A program made the translations under genes and the position numbers. Positions 1 through 10,954 of a stretch of 64,000 nucleotides of DNA are shown piece after piece. Positions within the stretch are counted from its first letter, which is position 1. Every line of letters starts with the position of its first letter. This DNA comes from Novosphingobium sp. RL4 (GTDB taxonomy: Bacteria; Pseudomonadota; Alphaproteobacteria; Sphingomonadales; Sphingomonadaceae): assembly GCF_035658495.1 (NCBI RefSeq), contig NZ_CP141945.1:1048501-1112500 (forward strand). Direction: 5' to 3'. The notes below the pieces were generated by a model. That model saw only the letters and a program-made list of their open reading frames with translations, did not search any database and was not told where the DNA came from.

Positions 1-367
1 TCGCCCCGTCCAGCCGCAGCGCCGCAATGCTGGCGCGCACTTCAAGCGCCCAGTCCGGCGCGGCAAGGTCGACCGGCTCCACCACCAGGTGATAGCTGCG
101 CGCGCGGCAGCCCATCAGGGCGCCGTGCTGGACATCGGCGGCATAGCCGGACACCGGATCGTCGATGAACAGACCCAGCAGATAGGAGCGCGAGCTTGAA
201 AGGCTGCGGGCGAAGGCATTGGGCCGGTAGTCCAGCTCCGCCACGATCCGCTGCACCAGATCGCGCAGTTCCGGGCGGACATGCGCTTCGCCATTGATGA
301 CGCGCGAAACGGTTTTCGGCGAGACGCCTGCCCTTGCGGCGACATCCTTGATCGTCACGATACTCAT
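1..367 (-). CDS. LacI-family transcriptional regulator, N-terminal part (runs off the left edge)
   Basis: About 122 N-terminal residues are visible. They begin with the LacI helix-turn-helix: TIKDVAARAGVSPKTVSRVI near residues 5-24, followed by the hinge-type sequence YRPNAFARSL and the start of the sugar-binding core (SYLLGLFIDDP). The ATG at 365-367 has a GGAGG-type ribosome site and overlaps the stop codon of the upstream sugar permease by 4 bp (ATGA), so the two are probably translationally coupled. LacI proteins bind palindromic operators and are released by a sugar effector. The matching operators are probably the palindromes at 1698-1752. The effector is unknown but is presumably a glucoside or its breakdown product, given the GH3 genes nearby. 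The C-terminal effector domain lies outside the window. Confidence 0.9.
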   Translation of the reverse strand, partial: MSIVTIKDVAARAGVSPKTVSRVINGEAHVRPELRDLVQRIVAELDYRPNAFARSLSSSRSYLLGLFIDDPVSGYAADVQHGALMGCRARSYHLVVEPVDLAAPDWALEVRASIAALRLDGA

Positions 368-1629
368 GCCGCCACCTCCCTCGGCCGCCGGCACATGCCC
401 GCGAACCCCGCGATCCCCGCATAGCACAGCGCCGGAAGCAGCAAGGCCGGAAGCAGGCCCGCGGCATCGGCGGCGGCCCCGGTCAGGATCGGAACCACCG
501 CTCCGCCGACCACGGCCATGCACAGCCACATCGAGGCGAGCGGCGCCTGCCGGCTGTCCTGCGGCATCGCCAGGGCATAGATGGTGGGATACATGATCGC
601 GTTGCAGAGCCCCACCGCGATCAGCGCGGCGGCGCCTGCCGCTCCGGGCAGCACGGTGGCAGCCACCGTCAGCGCGATCGCCGCCAGCGCGGCGTAAAGC
701 AGCAGGCGCGCCTCGGCCATGCGCGTCAGCATCCACGCGCCCGCGAAGCGCCCGACCATGGCGCCGGCCCAGTAGAGGCCGACCAGCCTCCCCGCGCTGA
801 CCGGTTCCAGCGCCAGGCGTTCGGGCAGCATCAGCACGTTCGTCATCAGGGTTCCGATCGTCACTTCCGCGCCCACATAGACGAAGATCGCCGCCGTCCC
901 CCATCGCAGCCGGCGATCGCGCAGGACGGAGAATATCTGCCGCGACCAGTCCGGCGGGAGCATCCTGCCCGCGCCGGCAGGCGCCGCCGACAGCAGGGCG
1001 CGGTGGCCGACATAGAGGGCCGACAGCACCGCCAGCACCGCGCCGATCGCCACGAACGGGACGGATGCCGTTCCGCCGCCCCGATCCCCCGGCGTGATGT
1101 TCGCCAGCAGGAACGGCGCGCTCAGCACGGGGCCCAGCACCGTGCCCAGGGAATTGAAGCCCTGCAGCAGGTTGAGCCGCACCGCCGCCCCGCGAGACGG
1201 CCCGATCACCGTGACCACGGTGTTGGACGCGATCTGCAGGACCGTCTGCCCCGCCGAAAGCAGCAGCAGCGCGCCCAGTACCAGCAGGAACTGCCGCATC
1301 CCCTGCGCCAGCGCCAGCGACAGGCATCCCGCCGTCATGACCGACAGGCCGATGGCGATCGCCCGCATGTACCCGATTCGCACCACCGCCAGCGCCGCCG
1401 GTAGGGCGAACAGGAGATAGCTCGAATGGAAGGCAAGCTGGACGAGCAGCGCGCCCTTGTAGTCCAGCCCCAGCACCGCCTTGAGCTGCGGCACCAGCAG
1501 GCTGACGGATGCGCTCAGGAAGCCGCCGATGAAGAACACGCCGATCGAAAGCCAGAACAGCCGCCTGACGAGGGATTCCTGCGCATCGGACGGCAGAACG
1601 GGTGGGGCGGTGCGCGACATGTGAGGCAT
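364..1629 (-). CDS. MFS sugar permease, FHS (fucose/glucose/galactose:H+ symporter) type
   Basis: A 421-residue protein with about 12 hydrophobic segments, the usual size for the major facilitator superfamily. The segment LNLLQGFNSLGTVLGP near residue 150 is typical of the FHS sugar symporters (FucP/GluP relatives), as is the overall spacing of helices. It should sit in the inner membrane and import a monosaccharide or small sugar released by the periplasmic glucosidases encoded on the other side of the shared promoter. Its stop codon overlaps the start of the LacI gene, so permease and regulator form one minus-strand operon. The substrate cannot be read from sequence; glucose is the simplest guess from the GH3 neighbours. 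An alternative start at MSRTAPP, three codons in, is possible. Confidence 0.85.
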   Translation of the reverse strand: MPHMSRTAPPVLPSDAQESLVRRLFWLSIGVFFIGGFLSASVSLLVPQLKAVLGLDYKGALLVQLAFHSSYLLFALPAALAVVRIGYMRAIAIGLSVMTAGCLSLALAQGMRQFLLVLGALLLLSAGQTVLQIASNTVVTVIGPSRGAAVRLNLLQGFNSLGTVLGPVLSAPFLLANITPGDRGGGTASVPFVAIGAVLAVLSALYVGHRALLSAAPAGAGRMLPPDWSRQIFSVLRDRRLRWGTAAIFVYVGAEVTIGTLMTNVLMLPERLALEPVSAGRLVGLYWAGAMVGRFAGAWMLTRMAEARLLLYAALAAIALTVAATVLPGAAGAAALIAVGLCNAIMYPTIYALAMPQDSRQAPLASMWLCMAVVGGAVVPILTGAAADAAGLLPALLLPALCYAGIAGFAGMCRRPREVAA

Positions 1630-1697
1630 CTATGGCACTGCGCCCGGGATGGCAAAAGGACTGTTTCCCCGAAGACACAGCGCCGGCCTTATCCTGA

Positions 1698-1752
1698 CCC
1701 AAGCCCTGACATCGATGTCAAATCAGGCTTGACAACGATGTCAGGGCTTGGG
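1698..1752. promoter_or_regulatory. Divergent promoter with 17-bp inverted repeat and two LacI-type operators
   Basis: CCCAAGCCCTGACATCG (1698-1714) is repeated perfectly in inverse orientation at 1736-1752. Within it lie a perfect 14-bp palindrome TGACATCGATGTCA (1707-1720) and a near-copy TGACAACGATGTCA (1730-1743), 23 bp apart centre to centre, so about two helical turns. A TTGACA hexamer at 1729-1734 overlaps the second site. The position between the permease/LacI operon and the TonB receptor operon makes this the likely binding region of the LacI protein. Two phased sites would allow cooperative or looped binding. Confidence 0.75.
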
Positions 1753-1792
1753 CATTGCACCCTCACAAGTAACAAACATTCGGGAGGATGAC

Positions 1793-4246
1793 ATGACGAG
1801 GCACGATCTCGTCGCGGGCACAGCGCTCGCGGCTTGCCTATTTTCCGTATCTGCCGCTCACGCCCAGGATGCCGCGGCATCGGCGCAGCAGACCGTTTCC
1901 GACAACGATATCATCGTTACCGCGACCCGCCGCGAAACCACCCTGCAATCGACCCCGATCGCGATCTCGGCCTTCAGCCAGGAAACGCTGACCAAGAACG
2001 GCGTCAAGGACGTGACCGACCTTGCCCGTTTCGTCCCCTCGTTGCAGTTCAACCAACAGGGCGACCAGTCGGCCGTGCTGCTGACCTTGCGCGGCATCGG
2101 CAACGACAGCGCCTATACCGAAGTGGCCGACCCCGAAGTCGCCATCTACATCGACGGCGTATACTCGCCGCGCTCGCAGGGCGCATCGGTGCTGATGTAC
2201 GACATGGAACGCGTCGAAGTGCTGCGCGGCCCGCAGGGCACGCTGTTCGGCCGCAACGCCACCGTCGGCGCGCTCAGCCTGATCTCGGCCAAGCCCAAGC
2301 TCGGCGAATTCAGCGGCAACCTCGAACTGACCGCGGGCAATTACGACCGCTTCGGCATGCGCGGCGCGATCAACATCCCCGTCACCGATACGCTGGCCTT
2401 CCGCGTCGCCTTCGTCAGCGACCGTCATGACGGCTATGCCGATTACCAGGCCGCGCCCGACATCGTCGGCATCAACAAGTCCGCCTTCGTCACTTCGGGC
2501 AAGAAGTACTACGCGGCGGACCAGCAGTCGGGCCGCGTCTCGATGCTCTGGCAGCCGAGCGACCGCTTCAGCTGGAACCTTTCGGCCGAAGGTTTCCTCG
2601 ACAACGGCGCGCCGGTCATCGGCCTGCTCCAGACCCCGCGCGCGGGCACCAAGCGCTGGTCCACGCTCAGCGATACCGCGCCTGAAACCGATCGTTACTC
2701 GGTCGCCGTGCGCAGCACGATGAACTACGACATCACGGACGGCATCCAGCTCAGCTACATCGGTGGCTGGTCGCGCATCGGCGGCAGCACCCGCACCGAC
2801 GCCGACGCGGGCGCCCTGCCCCCGACCGGCCAGGTGGACGCGGACGGCAACGACCTGCCGCTCGGCGCCTTCAACGAGAACGCCACGCTCTCCTCGCGCT
2901 ATGACTTCCAGAGCCACGAACTCCAGCTCAAGTCCACCGGCGAGAACGACATCGACTGGATCCTCGGCGCCTATTACAGCCACGAGAAGAACAAGATCCG
3001 CTTCGATATCGACCAGCGCAACGGCTACCGCGACGGCACCTTCAGCTGGGCGGGCAGCTTCATCCAGGCCAATCGCCAGATCGATAGCCGCGCCGTGTTC
3101 GGCCAGGCCGTGTGGCATGCGTCTGACTGGCTGCGCTTCACCGGCGGCCTGCGCTACACCTCCGACAAGAAGCAGGACATCGGCGGCCGTAACGTGACCT
3201 TCTCTGGCGAAGGCTGCACCGATGCCGACAAGGCCCCCGGCGGCGCCTGCACCGGCGGCATCTTCGGCGCCTATCCCGGCGCCACCGCCGCGCAGCTGGT
3301 GGACCTGCTGCCCGGCTTCTCGATCTCGAACAACGACGTGAAGGGCAAGTGGGACAAGCTGACCTACCTCGCCCGCGTCGATGCCGACATCGCGGCCGAC
3401 ACCCTGGGCTATGCCAGCATCTCCACCGGCTTCAAGTCGGGCAACATCCAGGACAATGCCGGGCTGACCGATCCGGAAACCCTGACCAACTACGAAGTCG
3501 GCCTCAAGACCCGCCTGCTCGACCGGGCCGTGACGCTGAACCTGGCCGCCTACTATTCCGACTTCAAGGGATACCAGGTCAACCAGGCCGTCACCTTCCG
3601 CGACGATGAAGGCAATGTCGTGCGCAGCCAGATCGTGACCCAGAACGCCAAGGGCGCGAAGGCTTACGGCCTGGAAGCGGAAATGAATGCGGCCTTCACC
3701 GCCGCGGACCGCCTGAACTTCTCGGCCACGCTGCAGAAGACCAAGCTGGACGATCTGGAAAGCGTCGACGGTCGTCTCTACGACGGCGGCAAGGCCTCCT
3801 CGATCGTGCAGCTCAAGGGCAACGAACTGGCCCACGCGCCGCGCTTCTCGGCGACGCTGAGCTACGAGCACGACTTCGAACTGGCGAGCGGCGCGCGGAT
3901 CACCCCGCGCTTCACCACGCACTACGAGACCAAGAGCTGGCTGAGCTACTTCAACGGCGATGCCAATCCCTTCGTGAATGCCAACGATCCGGCGGACAAC
4001 ATGCCCGACCGCGGCACCAACGGCACCTCGTGGGACAAGCAGAAGGCCTACTTCCGCTCGGACGCCTCGATCCGTTTCGAGCCGGCTGACGGCAAGTACT
4101 CGGTCGAAGCCTTCGTCCAGAACATCGAGAACGGACACATCCGCACCGGTGCCGGCGCCTTCGGCGCGCCGCGCTACGATCCGGTGTTCCTCTCGAACCT
4201 CCAGCCGCCGCGTACCTGGGGCGTCCGCGCCCGCGCGAGCTTCTGA
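1793..4246 (+). CDS. TonB-dependent outer-membrane receptor (carbohydrate type)
   Basis: An 817-residue protein. It has a signal peptide ending near AHA, a TonB-box-like DIIVTATRR at about residues 37-45, a plug domain (PIAISAFSQETL, then VEVLRGPQGTLFGRNA) and a beta-barrel ending in the expected aromatic residue (RARASF). The start was chosen at ATG 1793 because it follows GGGAGGATGAC and gives a clean signal peptide; a TTG start 45 bp upstream would not. It opens a plus-strand operon with a halogenase-like gene and two GH3 glucosidases, and the TTGACA of the inverted-repeat promoter lies just upstream. In this setting the receptor most likely imports an oligosaccharide across the outer membrane. 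The exact glycan is unknown. Confidence 0.92.
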   Translation: MTRHDLVAGTALAACLFSVSAAHAQDAAASAQQTVSDNDIIVTATRRETTLQSTPIAISAFSQETLTKNGVKDVTDLARFVPSLQFNQQGDQSAVLLTLRGIGNDSAYTEVADPEVAIYIDGVYSPRSQGASVLMYDMERVEVLRGPQGTLFGRNATVGALSLISAKPKLGEFSGNLELTAGNYDRFGMRGAINIPVTDTLAFRVAFVSDRHDGYADYQAAPDIVGINKSAFVTSGKKYYAADQQSGRVSMLWQPSDRFSWNLSAEGFLDNGAPVIGLLQTPRAGTKRWSTLSDTAPETDRYSVAVRSTMNYDITDGIQLSYIGGWSRIGGSTRTDADAGALPPTGQVDADGNDLPLGAFNENATLSSRYDFQSHELQLKSTGENDIDWILGAYYSHEKNKIRFDIDQRNGYRDGTFSWAGSFIQANRQIDSRAVFGQAVWHASDWLRFTGGLRYTSDKKQDIGGRNVTFSGEGCTDADKAPGGACTGGIFGAYPGATAAQLVDLLPGFSISNNDVKGKWDKLTYLARVDADIAADTLGYASISTGFKSGNIQDNAGLTDPETLTNYEVGLKTRLLDRAVTLNLAAYYSDFKGYQVNQAVTFRDDEGNVVRSQIVTQNAKGAKAYGLEAEMNAAFTAADRLNFSATLQKTKLDDLESVDGRLYDGGKASSIVQLKGNELAHAPRFSATLSYEHDFELASGARITPRFTTHYETKSWLSYFNGDANPFVNANDPADNMPDRGTNGTSWDKQKAYFRSDASIRFEPADGKYSVEAFVQNIENGHIRTGAGAFGAPRYDPVFLSNLQPPRTWGVRARASF

Positions 4247-4269
4247 TCGAAAGCTGAAAGGACAGGACA

Positions 4270-5826
4270 ATGACGACCGACTATCCCTCTTCCGGTCGCG
4301 TCGTCATCCTGGGCGGCGGCACGGCCGGATGGCTGTCCGCCGCCTATCTTTCCCGCACGCTGAAGATGGCCGACGTCACGCTGGTGGAATCCGGCGAGAT
4401 CGGCATCATCGGCGTGGGGGAAGGCACTTTTCCCACCATCCGCACGACACTGGCCGGCCTCGGCATCGGCGAGGCGGAATTCCTCGCCCGTGCCGACGCC
4501 ACCTTCAAGCAGGGCGTGCTGTTCGATGGCTGGGCCACCGGCAGCGACAGCTACTTCCACCCGTTCAACCTGCCCGTCGGCGGGGAGGACGAGGCGCTGC
4601 TGCCGCACTGGATCGGCGATGACAGCGCCGCGCGCCCGTCATGGGCCGATGCGGTCACCGTGCAGGAACAGGTCATCCGCGCCGGTCGCGCGCCGAAACG
4701 GGCGGAAGACCCCGATTTCTCCGGCCCGATGAACTATGCCTATCACTTCGACGCCGCCCGTTTCGCCGCCTATCTGCGCGACATTTCGGTGGCCGCCGGC
4801 GTTACCCGCATCGAAGGCACGGTAGCCGCGGTCGAGCGCAAGGACGGCAGCGGCGACATCACCGCCCTGATGCTGGCCGATGGCCGCCGGATCGAAGGCG
4901 ATTTCTTCCTCGACTGCTCGGGCTTCAGCGCGCTCCTGATCGGGCGGACGCTGGGCTCCCCCTTCACGTCCTGCGCCGGCAGCCTGTTCAACGACCGGGC
5001 GCTGGCGATGCAGGTTCCCTACGCCGAGCCCGGCGCGCCGGTGCGGCCCTACACGCTGGCCACCGCGCACGAGGCAGGCTGGACCTGGGATATCGGCCTC
5101 AGCGAACGCCGGGGCGTGGGCTATGTCTATTCCAGCAACCACTGTTCGGACGACGAGGCGGAAACGACCCTGCGCCGCTATCTCGGCAGCGAGGGCGCCG
5201 CCCTCACCCCGCGCCAGCTTCGCTTCGAGACCGGCTACCGGGAGACCCAGTGGATCGGCAACTGCGTGGCGGTGGGCCTTTCCGCCGGGTTCTTCGAGCC
5301 GCTGGAATCGACCGGCATCATGCTGATCGAAGCCGCGCTGAAGATGATCGGCGAATTCCTGGTTCCCGGCGACCGTGGTGCCCGCGCGGCCGCCGCGCGC
5401 AGCTTCAACCGGCTGATGGCCGCGCGCTTCGAGCGCATCGTCCATTTCCTGAAGCTCCACTATTGCATCACCCGCCGTACCGACACCGCCTACTGGCGGG
5501 ACAACGCCGATCCGGCCTCGATCCCCGAAGCCTTGCAGGACATGCTGGCCCAGTGGCGCCACCGCCCGCCCTCGCGGTTCGACTTCGTGGTCGATCTGGA
5601 GACGTTCCTGCCGCCGAGCTACCACTACATCCTTTACGGCATGGGCTTCGAAACACGGCTTTCCGCCGGTATCCGCCGCTACCCCGGCGCGCAGGAAGCG
5701 CGGGACGTCTTTGCCCGCGTCCGCGCCGCCCATGCCGGAGCGCGGGCCGCCCTGCCCGATCACCGCACCCTGCTCGAGCGCTATCACGCCCGTTCCGTCC
5801 CCCGCTTTTCCAAGGTTTCCCGATGA
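4270..5826 (+). CDS. Flavin-dependent tryptophan-halogenase-like protein
   Basis: A 518-residue flavoprotein of the tryptophan 7-halogenase (PrnA) family. The N-terminus carries the FAD dinucleotide motif GGGTAGW (residues 16-22). The halogenase lysine is present at K80 (TFKQG), the catalytic glutamate at E346 (PLESTGI), and the halogenase signature at residues 271-276 reads WTWDIG where the family has WxWxIP. So the catalytic residues are kept but the last position of the signature differs. Similar proteins are common next to TonB receptors in glycan-utilisation loci of sphingomonads, caulobacters and xanthomonads, where their substrate is not established. It lies 23 bp after the receptor, and its stop overlaps the next ATG (ATGA). 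Whether it halogenates, hydroxylates or oxidises anything is unknown. Confidence 0.88.
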   Translation: MTTDYPSSGRVVILGGGTAGWLSAAYLSRTLKMADVTLVESGEIGIIGVGEGTFPTIRTTLAGLGIGEAEFLARADATFKQGVLFDGWATGSDSYFHPFNLPVGGEDEALLPHWIGDDSAARPSWADAVTVQEQVIRAGRAPKRAEDPDFSGPMNYAYHFDAARFAAYLRDISVAAGVTRIEGTVAAVERKDGSGDITALMLADGRRIEGDFFLDCSGFSALLIGRTLGSPFTSCAGSLFNDRALAMQVPYAEPGAPVRPYTLATAHEAGWTWDIGLSERRGVGYVYSSNHCSDDEAETTLRRYLGSEGAALTPRQLRFETGYRETQWIGNCVAVGLSAGFFEPLESTGIMLIEAALKMIGEFLVPGDRGARAAAARSFNRLMAARFERIVHFLKLHYCITRRTDTAYWRDNADPASIPEALQDMLAQWRHRPPSRFDFVVDLETFLPPSYHYILYGMGFETRLSAGIRRYPGAQEARDVFARVRAAHAGARAALPDHRTLLERYHARSVPRFSKVSR

Positions 5827-8108
5827 CGATGAAGATTGCCGCCCTGCTTGCCGCGCTGACCATCGGCAGCAGCCTGACTTCGCCCGCCCTGGCGCAGCAG
5901 ACCATAGCGCCCGCCGCCGCAACCGCCCCAACCGCCGGCACCGGCCAGTCGGCAGAGGCGCGCGCCGATGCGCTGGTCAAGGCGATGACGCTGGAAGAGA
6001 AGCTGCAGCTCGTCCACGGCTACTTCCCGCCGCTGGCCAAGCCCGCTGTGCCGATCGCGATGATCCCCTCGGCAGGGCACATACCCGGCATCCCGCGCCT
6101 CGGCATCCCGACCCTGCGTGAAAGCGACGCCAGCCTCGGCGTTGCCAACCAGATCGAGCAGCGCAAGGGCGACGTGGCCACCGCGCTTCCCGCCAGCATC
6201 GCCACCGCCGCCACGTTCAACCCCCGGCTCGCCTACGAAGGCGGCGCGATGATCGGCGCCGAAGCGCGCGCCAAGACCTTCAACGTGCTGCTGGCGGGCG
6301 GCGTCAACCTTACCCGCGATCCCTGGAACGGCCGCAATTTCGAATATCTCGGCGAAGACCCCCTGCTCGCCGGCGTCATGGTGGGCGAGCACATCAAGGG
6401 CGTGCAGAGCAATCACATCGTCTCCACCATCAAGCACTTCGCGCTCAATTCGCAGGAGACCGGCCGCACCGTGCTCGACGCGCGGATCGGCACCGCCGAA
6501 CTGCGCGAAAGTGACCTGCTGGCCTTCCAGCTCGGCATCGAAAGCGGCCGCCCCGCCTCTGTCATGTGCGCCTACAACAAGGTCAACGGCGACTATGCCT
6601 GCGAGAACGACTGGCTGCTGAACAAGGTCCTCAAGCAGGACTGGGCCTACAAGGGCTGGGTCATGTCCGACTGGGGGGCCGTCCACTCCACCGAAAAGGC
6701 CGCCATCAACGGTCTCGACCAGGATTCCGGGCAGGAACTGGACGACCAGATGTTCTTCGACACCAGGTTTGCCGAAGCGGTGAAGGCCGGGCGCATCCCG
6801 ATGGCCCGCCTCGACGACATGGTCCGCCGCATCCTGTTCGGCGTGATCGACAGCGGGCTGATGGACAATCCCGTTCCCGAGAGCGCCCAGCCCATCGACT
6901 ATGCCGCCCATGCCCTCGTCGCCCAGCGCGCAGCGGAGGAAGGGATCGTCCTGCTCAAGAACCAGGGCAACCTGCTGCCGCTGGCCAAGACGGCGAAGAA
7001 GATCGTGCTGATCGGCGCCCATGCCGATGTGGGCGTGCTTTCCGGCGGCGGTTCCTCGCAGGTCCGCTCGGTGGGCGGCGCGCCGGTCGAGATTCCTTTG
7101 ACCGAAGGCGCGGCCGCCTCCTTCGCGCGGATCACCTGGCATGCCTCCTCGCCGCTGAAGGCGATCCAGGCGCTGGCGCCGGGGGCCAGCGTCACTTACG
7201 TGGATGGCAGCGATCCCAAGGCCGCCGCTGCCGCTGCCAAGGGCGCCGACATGGCGGTGGTCTTCGCCTGGGCCTGGCGCACCGAAGCGCAGGACCCCGA
7301 AAGCATGGCCCTGCCGGACAACCAGGACGCCCTGATCGACGCGGTCGCAGGCGCCAACAGGAAGACGCTGGTGGTCGTCGAAGCGGGCGGGCCGGTGCTG
7401 ATGCCCTGGGTCAACCGCGTGCCCGCGATCCTGCACGCCTGGTATCCCGGCCAGCGCGGCGGCGAGGCCATCGCCAATATCCTGTTCGGCGATGTCGATC
7501 CCTCGGGCCGCCTGCCCATCACCTTCCCGGCCAGCATCGCGCAGGCGCCGCGCCCGCAGCCGCTCGGCCTTGCCGAACTCCACGCCGCCGATGCCCGCCG
7601 CAGTGCCGGGGACAAGACCGTCTACGGCATGAGCGGCGGCGTCGCTCCCTTCCCGGTGGACTACCCCGAAGGCGCCGATGTCGGCTATCGCTGGTATGCG
7701 GCAAGGAACGAGAAGCCGCTGTTCCCCTTCGGCCATGGCCTCACCTACACCAGCTTCCGCTACGCCGGCCTCAAGGTCACCGATGGCGCGAGGCTGACCG
7801 TCGAGTTCGACGTGACCAACAGCGGCAAGCGCGAAGGCGCCGACGTGCCGCAGCTCTATGTCGAGGCGAAGAGCGCTGCGGGCACCCGGGCCTATCGCCT
7901 CGCCGGGTTCGAGAAGGTCTGGCTCAAGCCCGGCGAGACCCGCCACGTCTCGCTGACCGTCGATCCGCGCGTTATCGCCCGCTTCGACAATGCGGCGCCG
8001 GGCTGGGTTCTCGATGCAGGCACATATTCGCTGCGCATCGGCCATTTCGCAGGCGACGCCGCCCTGGCAGGTTCTGCCCGCCTCGACCGGATGACGGCAA
8101 GGCCGTGA
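5823..8108 (+). CDS. Exported beta-glucosidase, glycoside hydrolase family 3
   Basis: A 761-residue protein with a signal peptide ending near SPALAQQ and the full bacterial GH3 layout: (beta/alpha)8 domain, alpha/beta sandwich and C-terminal fibronectin-III-like domain (VTNSGKREGADVPQLY). The catalytic nucleophile is D283 in GWVMSDWGA, and the conserved stretches MCAYNKVNG and KHFALNSQETGR are present. It should remove terminal beta-linked sugars, mostly glucose, in the periplasm. The ATG at 5823 overlaps the halogenase stop codon by 4 bp; a second ATG two codons on is an alternative. It may act together with the next gene, one enzyme trimming short beta-glucosides and the other attacking longer beta-glucans. 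Confidence 0.93.
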   Translation: MTMKIAALLAALTIGSSLTSPALAQQTIAPAAATAPTAGTGQSAEARADALVKAMTLEEKLQLVHGYFPPLAKPAVPIAMIPSAGHIPGIPRLGIPTLRESDASLGVANQIEQRKGDVATALPASIATAATFNPRLAYEGGAMIGAEARAKTFNVLLAGGVNLTRDPWNGRNFEYLGEDPLLAGVMVGEHIKGVQSNHIVSTIKHFALNSQETGRTVLDARIGTAELRESDLLAFQLGIESGRPASVMCAYNKVNGDYACENDWLLNKVLKQDWAYKGWVMSDWGAVHSTEKAAINGLDQDSGQELDDQMFFDTRFAEAVKAGRIPMARLDDMVRRILFGVIDSGLMDNPVPESAQPIDYAAHALVAQRAAEEGIVLLKNQGNLLPLAKTAKKIVLIGAHADVGVLSGGGSSQVRSVGGAPVEIPLTEGAAASFARITWHASSPLKAIQALAPGASVTYVDGSDPKAAAAAAKGADMAVVFAWAWRTEAQDPESMALPDNQDALIDAVAGANRKTLVVVEAGGPVLMPWVNRVPAILHAWYPGQRGGEAIANILFGDVDPSGRLPITFPASIAQAPRPQPLGLAELHAADARRSAGDKTVYGMSGGVAPFPVDYPEGADVGYRWYAARNEKPLFPFGHGLTYTSFRYAGLKVTDGARLTVEFDVTNSGKREGADVPQLYVEAKSAAGTRAYRLAGFEKVWLKPGETRHVSLTVDPRVIARFDNAAPGWVLDAGTYSLRIGHFAGDAALAGSARLDRMTARP

Positions 8109-8149
8109 TCGCCGACGCTGCCTGATAGCCACCCTTTGCAGGAGACTTC

Positions 8150-10624
<2,475 letters not shown>

Positions 10625-10650
10625 ACAAAGGCCCCCTGCCCGCCCTTCCC

Positions 10651-10678
10651 CCGCGTCCGGCACCGCCGCCGGACGCGG
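10651..10678 (+). terminator. Strong GC hairpin at the end of the sugar operon
   Basis: CCGCGTCCGGC (10651-10661) and GCCGGACGCGG (10668-10678) form an 11-bp perfect stem with a 6-nt loop, 27 bp after the second GH3 stop codon. There is no T-run after the stem, so it may act as a transcript-end stabiliser or a weak terminator rather than a classic intrinsic terminator. Confidence 0.5.
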
Positions 10679-10858
10679 GCATTGCCACGGCATCTCCCTG
10701 CCGTCAGCGGGAACTTGCCGTTGTTGCGGGACACGCCCGGTTGGCGTAACCGGCCCGCCTGCCGGGAACCGACGCTTGCGGTTCGCTTTGATGGGCTGAT
10801 GCCCTTGTCGTTTTCGGCCGGTTCTGCCTCGACACCGCAGGCGCTATCGGGCTGTCGA

Positions 10859-10917
10859 CTATCGATAGCGACTAAAACCTTGACATCAGAGGGTGTATAC
10901 TTAACCTTACTTAGGTT
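10859..10917 (+). promoter_or_regulatory. Probable promoter/operator of the putative DNA-binding gene
   Basis: The 330-bp space between the GH3 operon and the next gene becomes AT-richer towards its end. It contains the palindrome CTATCGATAG (10859-10868), a TTGACA hexamer (10880-10885), TATAC elements near 10896, and an inverted repeat AACCT/AGGTT (10903-10917). No ideally spaced -10 box is evident, so the exact promoter is uncertain. Inverted repeats this close to a start codon would suit autoregulation. Confidence 0.4.
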
Positions 10918-10954
10918 TCAAGCCCGCTATCCTGATGATTTTCAAGGGTATTTC

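Noticed and set aside
1838..4270. 810-codon open frame on the minus strand opposite the TonB receptor
   Set aside because: It is a shadow of high third-position GC. The plus strand gives a complete receptor with signal peptide, plug and terminal F; the antisense product is low-complexity and resembles no family.
4641..5822. Upstream in-frame extension of the first GH3 gene by nearly 400 codons
   Set aside because: It overlaps the halogenase gene in another frame, is Arg/Pro-rich without domain features, and the signal peptide begins at 5823.
5784..8132. 782-codon minus-strand frame opposite the first GH3 gene
   Set aside because: Antisense shadow; the GH3 nucleophile, signal peptide and operon overlaps are all on the plus strand.
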